Assembly (NCBI GenBank): GCA_017881765.1 | Contig: JADGQN010000037.1 | Span: 1-19,638, forward strand | Length of the DNA: 19,638 nt | Reading direction: 5' to 3' | Origin: Syntrophobacterales bacterium | Lineage (GTDB): Bacteria > Desulfobacterota > Syntrophorhabdia > Syntrophorhabdales > WCHB1-27 | Shown here: positions 14,508 through 19,638 of the stretch, one piece after another | Layout: each line of letters starts with the position of its first letter | Position numbering within the stretch: position 1 is the first letter of the stretch | Made by a program: the position numbers and the translations under genes | The notes under the pieces: generated by a model | Seen by the model: only the letters and a program-made list of their open reading frames with translations | Databases searched by the model: none | Told to the model about the DNA's origin: nothing

Positions 14508-16646
14508 ATGGAACTAAGCGTTGATTTAAAAGTAGCTGAAGCCTACGCGGACGATGTCGGCAAGGGCTATGCGCGCCTTGACCCGGAGGACATGAAATCC
14601 CTGGGCGCCGTCCTCGGCGATGTCGTTGAGATCACCGGCGAGAAGACGACCGTGGCCCGCATCACCGGGACCCTGCCGGAATTTCGCGGCAAGAGGGTGA
14701 TCCAGTTCGATGGTATTACCCGGGAAAATGCCAAAGCGAACGTCGGGGGTACGGTCAAGGTCAGGAAGATGCCACGCAAAACCGCCACCACCGTCATAGT
14801 CACCCCCGTCGACGTTGCAGCCGCCCTGCCTGAAGAGAACGAATTGGACCAGTTCTCCCGACTCCTGCAGGGGCTTTCGGTCATCGTGGGGGACAAGATC
14901 GATCTCCCTTTTCTTGGCGGCAAAGAACGGCTCTTCTTAGTGGAGGGTACCGCGCCCGGCGGCGGGGTGATCATTAATTTTAAGACAAGCTTCATTCTCA
15001 AGAAACCGGATTTCTCGCTGGAGCCATCCTCCCGTGTTTCCTATGAGGACATAGGGGGCCTCAAAGACCAGTTGAGACTTGTCCGCGAAATGGTGGAGCT
15101 GCCGCTGCGTTATGCGGATGTGTTCGAAAAACTCGGGATTGAAGCACCAAAAGGGGTATTGCTGTATGGTCCGCCCGGGACGGGAAAAACCCTGATCGCA
15201 CGCGCGATAGCAAGCGAAACGAAACTCCACTTCATCAGGGTCAACGGGCCGGAGATCATCCACAAATTCTACGGCGAAAGTGAGGCTCGGCTGCGGGAAA
15301 TCTTCGAGGAAGCGACCCGCGAGGCGCCAAGTGTCATTTTTATCGACGAGATAGATGCCATTGCTCCCAAGCGGGCGGAGGTGCTGGGAGATGTCGAGAA
15401 ACGGGTGGTAGCGCAGTTGCTGGCCCTGATGGACGGCATGGTCTCCCGCGGCAACGTGGTCGTTATCGGTGCGACCAACATGCCGGAGATCATAGACCCT
15501 GCCTTGCGCCGGCCCGGCCGCTTTGACCGAGAGATAGTCATCCCCGTTCCTAACGTTGATGGAAGGCGTGCCATCCTGCGCATACATAGCCGTCGCATGC
15601 CGCTGGCGCCCGACGTCGACCTTGACCGGCTTGCGGCTGTCACCCATGCCTTTGTCGGCGCCGATCTGGAAGTGCTCTGTAAAGAGGCGGGTATGGTTGC
15701 GTTGAGGCGTTATCTCTCCGCTGAAGGAGAGAACCATCTGCGCGACATACTGGCTACGGGTGATCACCTCCAGATTACGATGGATGATTTTCTGACCGGT
15801 TTACGGGAAGTAGAACCGACTGCGACCCGCGAGGTGTACACGGAGAGGTCCACGGTGAGTTGGGGTGATGTTGGCGGCCTGACCTACATCAAAGAGGCGC
15901 TTACGGCAATCGTCGACTGGCCCACAAAATATCCTCACTTTTTTGCCTCAGCTAACGTGATGCCCCCGAAGGGGATCCTCTTTACAGGTCCGTCCGGCAC
16001 GGGCAAGACCTTGATGGCGAAAGCGCTGGCCGGGGAAACCGGTCTTAATTTCATCTCGGTCAGCGTACCCATCCTTTTCTCCAAATGGCTCGGCGAGTCG
16101 GAGAGGGCCCTTCACGAGATTTTCAAAAAAGCGAAGCAATCGGCGCCCTGCATACTCTTCTTCGATGAGATCGACTCTCTGGGCTTCTCTCGAACGGTAA
16201 CAAGTGAAGGAGGGGCTGTCGCGGAACGGATGGTCAGCCAGTTCTTCAACGAGCTCGACAACCTGAGCGATATTTCGCAAGTAATTGTACTCGGCGCAAC
16301 AAACAGGGAGGAAGTGCTTGATCCCGCCTTGACGCATGCGGGGCGGCTGGATTATAGACTGCGCTTTGCCCCGCCGACCGAAGCAGAACGGCTGGAGATA
16401 TTCCGGATCCACACCAGAGCGAGGCCGCTCGACCGTGCCGTGAATCTAGTTGAGCTGGCCGGACTGACGGAGGGAATGGTCGGTTCCGAAATCGCATCGA
16501 TCTGCAGGAATGCGGCAATGATGGCCATCGCTGGAATGATCAATGGCCCGATCAAAGGGCAATCAGGTGAGCTTCTGATCAGCCCTAGCCTTTTTAAAGA
16601 AGCAATTGAGAGGGCCCAGGCAAAAGAGGGAGTTTCCATATGTTAA
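14508..16646 (+). CDS. CDC48/VCP-type double AAA ATPase
   Basis: The protein has 712 residues. The N-terminal 180 or so form the CDC48 substrate and adaptor domain (double-psi barrel start KVAEAYADDVGKGYARLD, then DGITRENA). D1 has Walker A GPPGTGKT at about 221, Walker B VIFIDEIDAIAP and ALRRPGRFDRE with both arginine fingers; its pore loop is KFYGESE. D2 has GPSGTGKT at about 494, CILFFDEIDSLG and pore loop KWLGESE, but the first arginine-finger position is His610 (ALTHAGRLD). Such hexamers unfold proteins with ATP in archaea and eukaryotes; bacterial copies are less common and partners are unknown. No HbYX tail is seen. The ATG at 14508 is preferred over the TTG at 14490 because the conserved sequence begins there; neither has a good ribosome binding site. 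It overlaps the GntR gene by 7 bases. Confidence 0.92.
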   Translation: MELSVDLKVAEAYADDVGKGYARLDPEDMKSLGAVLGDVVEITGEKTTVARITGTLPEFRGKRVIQFDGITRENAKANVGGTVKVRKMPRKTATTVIVTPVDVAAALPEENELDQFSRLLQGLSVIVGDKIDLPFLGGKERLFLVEGTAPGGGVIINFKTSFILKKPDFSLEPSSRVSYEDIGGLKDQLRLVREMVELPLRYADVFEKLGIEAPKGVLLYGPPGTGKTLIARAIASETKLHFIRVNGPEIIHKFYGESEARLREIFEEATREAPSVIFIDEIDAIAPKRAEVLGDVEKRVVAQLLALMDGMVSRGNVVVIGATNMPEIIDPALRRPGRFDREIVIPVPNVDGRRAILRIHSRRMPLAPDVDLDRLAAVTHAFVGADLEVLCKEAGMVALRRYLSAEGENHLRDILATGDHLQITMDDFLTGLREVEPTATREVYTERSTVSWGDVGGLTYIKEALTAIVDWPTKYPHFFASANVMPPKGILFTGPSGTGKTLMAKALAGETGLNFISVSVPILFSKWLGESERALHEIFKKAKQSAPCILFFDEIDSLGFSRTVTSEGGAVAERMVSQFFNELDNLSDISQVIVLGATNREEVLDPALTHAGRLDYRLRFAPPTEAERLEIFRIHTRARPLDRAVNLVELAGLTEGMVGSEIASICRNAAMMAIAGMINGPIKGQSGELLISPSLFKEAIERAQAKEGVSIC

Positions 16647-17383
16647 GGGCAATGAAAGCGGTCAAAAAGAAGCGGGCTTACGAGGACATTGTCGAACAGA
16701 TCCGGAGTGTCATCGAAAAGGGGAAACTGAACCGCGGCGATCAGCTCCCTAACGAGAAAGATTTATCTGAGGCCTTCAACGTCTCCCGTTCAACCGTCCG
16801 TGAGGCAATCCTGTCGCTGGAGACCATGCAGTTGGTCGACAGGCGCCAGGGGGATGGAACGTACGTGATCGCCTCGAGCGAGGAGGCCCTTATCAGACCC
16901 TTGGCCATGGCGCTTTTCCAGGAAAAGGACGATATCATCAATGTCTTTGCTTTGAGGAAAATCATCGAGCCCGAGGTGGCCCAGCTCGCTTCGAAACATG
17001 CAACTCCGGAAGCGATTTCCCTGCTGGAAAAAATCATCAGCGACCAGGAGAACGAGTTGGCAGAGGGGGGAACCCCTTTCCGCAGTGACTCTGATTTTCA
17101 TCAAATACTGGCCAGGATGACGGGGAATAAGGTTCTAGAGCGTCTCCTCTTCGCTCTTGTCGGCCTTCTCGGCAAGACCCGCGAGAAGTACCTTCAGACG
17201 GAGGAGAGAAGGCAGGAGTCGATTACAGGCCATCGGATAATCCTGGCCGCTATCAAGAGTGGCCGGGGCACCGCAGCGAGGAGGGCCATGGTGCGCCATC
17301 TTGAGGGAGTTGAAAAGACCCTATTTAAAAAGAAAGGAGGAGGTGAAAAGATTCAAAGTGGGAACGGCAAAGCAAAGTTTTAG
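16640..17383 (+). CDS. FadR-subfamily GntR transcription regulator
   Basis: The 247-residue protein has an N-terminal winged helix (AYEDIVEQIRSVIEKGKL, LPNEKDLSEAFNVSRSTVRE, DGTYV; about residues 12-82) and a C-terminal helical FCD ligand domain. DFHQILARMTGN and HRIILAAIKSG supply the Asp and His residues that bind metal in many FCD proteins. The ligands are typically organic acids. Its ATG overlaps the end of the CDC48-like gene by 7 bases, behind AGAGGGAG, so the two are translated together. The oxidoreductase genes start 200 bases downstream and are plausible targets. The last 20 residues are Lys/Gly-rich and look like read-through: they cover a strong unused ribosome binding site (AAAGGAGGAGGTG), and the stop codon touches a family I repeat. 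Confidence 0.92.
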   Translation: MLRAMKAVKKKRAYEDIVEQIRSVIEKGKLNRGDQLPNEKDLSEAFNVSRSTVREAILSLETMQLVDRRQGDGTYVIASSEEALIRPLAMALFQEKDDIINVFALRKIIEPEVAQLASKHATPEAISLLEKIISDQENELAEGGTPFRSDSDFHQILARMTGNKVLERLLFALVGLLGKTREKYLQTEERRQESITGHRIILAAIKSGRGTAARRAMVRHLEGVEKTLFKKKGGGEKIQSGNGKAKF

Positions 17384-17386
17384 TCT

Positions 17387-17536
17387 TATACCGATTTGCA
17401 TTCAAGATGAACGACCCAGCCTCCGGCCGGGTACCCCGGGCGGCAGCGAGGAACCGACGAAGGCGTACCTTGGGGTACGTCGAGGAGAGCGACGCAGCGA
17501 CAACGAAGGTATTCGCTTGAAGGCGAATCGGTATTA
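17387..17536 (+). repeat. Family I structured repeat, copy C
   Basis: This 150-base element has arms ATACCGATTTGCATTCAAG (left) and, inverted, CTTGAAGGCGAATCGGTAT (right), with two mismatches. The central hairpin is GTACC-TTGG-GGTAC inside a longer stem. The left inner part CGGCCGGGTACCCCGGGC is shared with copy A, and the right inner part CGACAACGAAGGTAT with copies A and B. It lies between the GntR gene and the oxidoreductase genes, on the sense strand, and may carry their transcript start or a processing site. Confidence 0.85.
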
Positions 17537-17582
17537 CAGGTCAGATGAACTGATCAACTCATTATGAAGGAGGTATCTGTTT

Positions 17583-18221
17583 ATGGGTAAAATGACCGAA
17601 ATAACGGTTTGGACAAGGGGCGTGGTGATGGACAAGGAAGCCCGTGACGTCGCCAATGCCTTTGCCGAAGCGGCCAAGATGGAGGGCAAGTTCGTGCAGT
17701 CCTTCGATAACTACGAGGACCTGCCGGACCGCGTGGGCGTGACGACCAGGAAATATGCGCGGATCAGCGACGAAGAGATCGAGATGAAGTATTTATACAC
17801 CAATGCACATCCCGATGTCGTCGTCGTCGTTGAGCCCACCATTGTGAAAGGCATCAACATACTGAAGGGAATGCCTGAAGGCGGTCTCCTTCTGATCAAC
17901 ACCAATCGGCCGATCGACTATATGCTCCAGTTTATCCCCAATGCCGACATATTGGGCTGCGTAGCCACGATTGATGCCGACGGGATATCAGGGATTCGCA
18001 CGGTCGACTTCTCCGGGTCTGAGGGCGGCGTCGATACCGCGGGTATCGGTGCAGGTGTGGCCGCGCCCATCCTCGGTGCGTTGGCACGGGTGACAGGCCT
18101 GGCAAAAAAAGAGAACCTGGCGAAGATCGTAAGCGACGTGGCCGCCATGGAGCGCGGCTACAATGAAGTGAAACTTGAGAAGTTTCGCAGATCCCGCGTC
18201 GAATACTCATGGGGATCGTAG
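17583..18221 (+). CDS. 2-oxoacid:ferredoxin oxidoreductase, gamma subunit (divergent)
   Basis: The 212-residue protein has the fold-level signature of the gamma (PorC/PorG) subunit of thiamin-diphosphate 2-oxoacid oxidoreductases: an N-terminal beta-alpha unit with ANAFAEAAKMEGKFVQSF, then HPDVVVVVEPTIVKG and GGLLLINTN, and a C-terminal AAPILGALARVTG. The glycine-rich GRGGQG loop of standard gamma subunits is replaced by TRGVVMDKEARD and the usual FGxERRG segment by NYEDLPDRVGV. It opens an operon gamma-delta-alpha, which is also the order in archaeal pyruvate oxidoreductases and phenylglyoxylate dehydrogenase. ATG is preceded by AAGGAGG at ten bases. Which 2-oxoacid is used is not evident. 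Confidence 0.85.
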   Translation: MGKMTEITVWTRGVVMDKEARDVANAFAEAAKMEGKFVQSFDNYEDLPDRVGVTTRKYARISDEEIEMKYLYTNAHPDVVVVVEPTIVKGINILKGMPEGGLLLINTNRPIDYMLQFIPNADILGCVATIDADGISGIRTVDFSGSEGGVDTAGIGAGVAAPILGALARVTGLAKKENLAKIVSDVAAMERGYNEVKLEKFRRSRVEYSWGS

Positions 18222-18269
18222 AAAAAAATGGAGCGCAATACCGCTCAATTCTGAGAAAGGAGAGAGACT

Positions 18270-18599
18270 ATGGCTATGAAGATACCAAAGGATAGAGAAG
18301 TACCGTTCGGAGCGATCACTCCTGCTCCCGTGACACAGCAGGATCTTTTCATAACGTCAAACTGGCGGATCGTCCGTCCGATAATCGATCACGAAAAGTG
18401 CACCCGTTGCTTCACCTGTTATGCCGCATGTCCCGATTCATGCTGGTCTTATAACGAGAAGGAAGACAAGATGGAATGGAACTGGAAGTTCTGCAAGGGT
18501 TGCCAGATCTGTATCCACGAGTGCCCGGCTGATGCAATTTCAGCGGCCCCCGAGCTCGATTTCCCGGACGGGGTCGTGCGTTTGGAAAAACCATTTTAA
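18270..18599 (+). CDS. 2-oxoacid:ferredoxin oxidoreductase, delta (ferredoxin-like) subunit
   Basis: The 109-residue protein carries two [4Fe-4S] clusters that lead electrons from the thiamin-diphosphate site to ferredoxin. Both motifs are complete: CTRCFTCYAACP and CKGCQICIHECP (CX2CX2CX3CP each), in the second half of the protein. The N-terminal 45 residues, with NWRIVRPIIDHEKC just ahead of the first cluster, match PorD-type subunits. It lies 48 bases after the gamma gene and 12 bases before the alpha gene, each with its own AAAGGAG or AAGGAGG site. Cytoplasmic, no signal peptide. Confidence 0.93.
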   Translation: MAMKIPKDREVPFGAITPAPVTQQDLFITSNWRIVRPIIDHEKCTRCFTCYAACPDSCWSYNEKEDKMEWNWKFCKGCQICIHECPADAISAAPELDFPDGVVRLEKPF

Positions 18600-18611
18600 G
18601 GAGGAGAGATT

Positions 18612-19638
18612 ATGGCTCAAGAAAAGATGCTCAGCGGCTGCGCAGCAGCAGCACAGGGAGCTAAATTTGCAGAAATAGAGGTCACTGCTTCATTTCCGAT
18701 CCGCCCCTATACCGCAATTATGATGGAGCTTGCCAAAATGGTGGCGAACGGCGAACTGGATTGCGAGTTTATACACGGCGAAGGCGAGCATGCCCAGGTT
18801 TCCATCGTTTTAGGAGCTTCCGCTTGCGGCGCCCGTGCTTACACGGGAAGCTCAGGCGTTGGTGTCACCTATGCCTTCGAGGTCTACAGCCCGGCGGCAG
18901 GCGGCCGTTATCCGCTCCAGATGGCCATCGCGGACAGGACCCTCGATCCCCCGGGAGACTTCGGCTCGGAACATACGGATGCCATGTCTGCCAGGGACCA
19001 GGGCTGGTTAATGGGTTGGGCGGCAACGCCACAGGAAGTATTCGACAACACACTGATCAATTTCCGCGTCGGTGAAGATCCCCGCGTAATGCTTCCACAG
19101 TTTGTGTGCCAGGATGGCTATTTCCTGTCCCACATTCCCGACAAGGTTATTCTTCCTGAACTGGCACAGGTGCGCGAGTTCCTGCCGCCGTATGCCGCGC
19201 CCCACCCGTTGAGCCCCACGTGCCCGGTATCGCACGGACCGCAGATCAGGCCGGATCAGGGAGCGCCGATGGATGCCCAGCGGGCGATGACTTTTCTGGA
19301 AGTCCCCAAGGTAATAGAAGAGGCCATCGCAGATTACAATAAAATTTTCGGACGGAATCTGGACCCGTGGCTGGAAAAATTTATGATGGACGATGCAGAA
19401 GTTGCGTTTTTCATCCAAGGTGCCCATGCCAATACCTGTAAATCAGCTATCCGCCACCTGAGAGCGGAGGGGCTGAAAGTGGGGATGGTGAGACCGCGCT
19501 GGATCAGACCGTGGCCCACGCAGCAGATAGCGGAGGCGATGGCCCATGTGAAAGCGCTTGCCTGCGTTGAAACCAGCACCTCTTACGGCGGCGCAACGAG
19601 GGGCGGGAACCTGATTCATGAGGTGAGCGCAAGCCTCT
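18612..19638 (+). CDS. 2-oxoacid:ferredoxin oxidoreductase, alpha subunit, cut by window end
   Basis: The first 342 residues are present without a stop codon; alpha subunits usually have about 380-400 residues, so little is missing. The pyrimidine-binding domain starts at once (EIEVTASFPIRPYTAIMMEL), then GEGEHAQVSIVLGASACGARAYTGSSGVGV, the loop PPGDFGSEHTDAMSARDQGW and the domain II start AEVAFFIQGAHA. The usual YPITPQ substrate loop reads FPIRPYT, so a basic Arg replaces the conserved Thr that contacts pyruvate in characterised enzymes. Together with the altered gamma subunit this suggests another substrate, possibly an aryl or bulky 2-oxoacid. The start ATG follows AAGGAGGAGAG. A beta subunit with the thiamin-diphosphate motif would be expected just beyond the window. 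Confidence 0.92.
   Translation, partial: MAQEKMLSGCAAAAQGAKFAEIEVTASFPIRPYTAIMMELAKMVANGELDCEFIHGEGEHAQVSIVLGASACGARAYTGSSGVGVTYAFEVYSPAAGGRYPLQMAIADRTLDPPGDFGSEHTDAMSARDQGWLMGWAATPQEVFDNTLINFRVGEDPRVMLPQFVCQDGYFLSHIPDKVILPELAQVREFLPPYAAPHPLSPTCPVSHGPQIRPDQGAPMDAQRAMTFLEVPKVIEEAIADYNKIFGRNLDPWLEKFMMDDAEVAFFIQGAHANTCKSAIRHLRAEGLKVGMVRPRWIRPWPTQQIAEAMAHVKALACVETSTSYGGATRGGNLIHEVSASL

Noticed and set aside
14937..15767. 276-residue minus-strand open frame
   Set aside because: Antisense to the first AAA module of the CDC48-like gene; low-complexity translation without family features.
17259..17567. 102-residue frame running from the GntR tail through the family I repeat
   Set aside because: Most of it is the repeat itself read in one frame, starting inside the GntR gene. 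Its composition is arginine and glycine-rich without a domain.
1..19638. CRISPR arrays, phage, toxin-antitoxin or other defence genes
   Set aside because: No regularly spaced direct repeats, integrase, transposase or nuclease genes were seen; the repeats present are dispersed single units.

Overview
The window looks like ordinary chromosomal DNA of an anaerobic, probably strictly fermentative or syntrophic, Gram-negative bacterium. The gene mix (multi-subunit ferredoxin-dependent 2-oxoacid oxidoreductase, several molybdenum-cofactor proteins, a CDC48-type AAA ATPase, a radical SAM protein) and the style of the intergenic repeats fit Desulfobacterota of the Syntrophorhabdus/Syntrophobacterales kind. 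That placement is an inference from gene content; no rRNA or other marker gene is present.

Layout. Positions 1-4420 (minus strand): a putative molybdenum operon of a MoaD/ThiS-like sulfur carrier followed by the molybdopterin, FAD and [2Fe-2S] subunits of a xanthine-dehydrogenase-family hydroxylase, behind a good sigma70-type promoter with a palindrome next to it. Positions 4495-5556 (plus): a lone radical SAM protein whose cysteine spacing is CX4CX2C. Positions 5565-5740: an AT-rich inverted repeat and a hairpin terminator. Positions 5733-9346 (minus): a YihY/BrkB membrane protein, a DnaJ-domain protein and a nitronate monooxygenase-type flavoprotein. Positions 9592-14267 (minus): an ArnT/GT39 glycosyltransferase, a sulfite-oxidase-fold protein with Ser in place of the expected Mo-binding Cys, a TauE/SafE exporter and a malic enzyme. 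Positions 14414-19638 (plus): a CDC48-like ATPase overlapping a FadR-type GntR regulator, then gamma, delta and (cut by the window end) alpha subunits of a divergent 2-oxoacid:ferredoxin oxidoreductase.

The most unusual thing is not a gene. Five short structured repeats of two families (family I: 3845-3985, 11234-11361, 17387-17536; family II: 1431-1501, 12813-12882) each fill a gap between two genes on the same strand. In family I the terminal arms and a central hairpin differ in sequence between copies yet stay complementary. One copy carries the stop codon of the gene before it in one arm and the start codon of the gene after it in the other. One family II copy sits so close to the TauE gene that no ordinary start codon remains for the conserved N-terminus.

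No tRNA, rRNA, CRISPR array, transposase or phage gene was seen. No gene-free stretch exceeds about 250 bases; the largest are 9347-9591 (several palindromes), 14268-14507 (divergent promoters), 4288-4494 (promoter and palindrome), 8016-8218 (dnaJ-like promoter only) and 17384-17582 (repeat).
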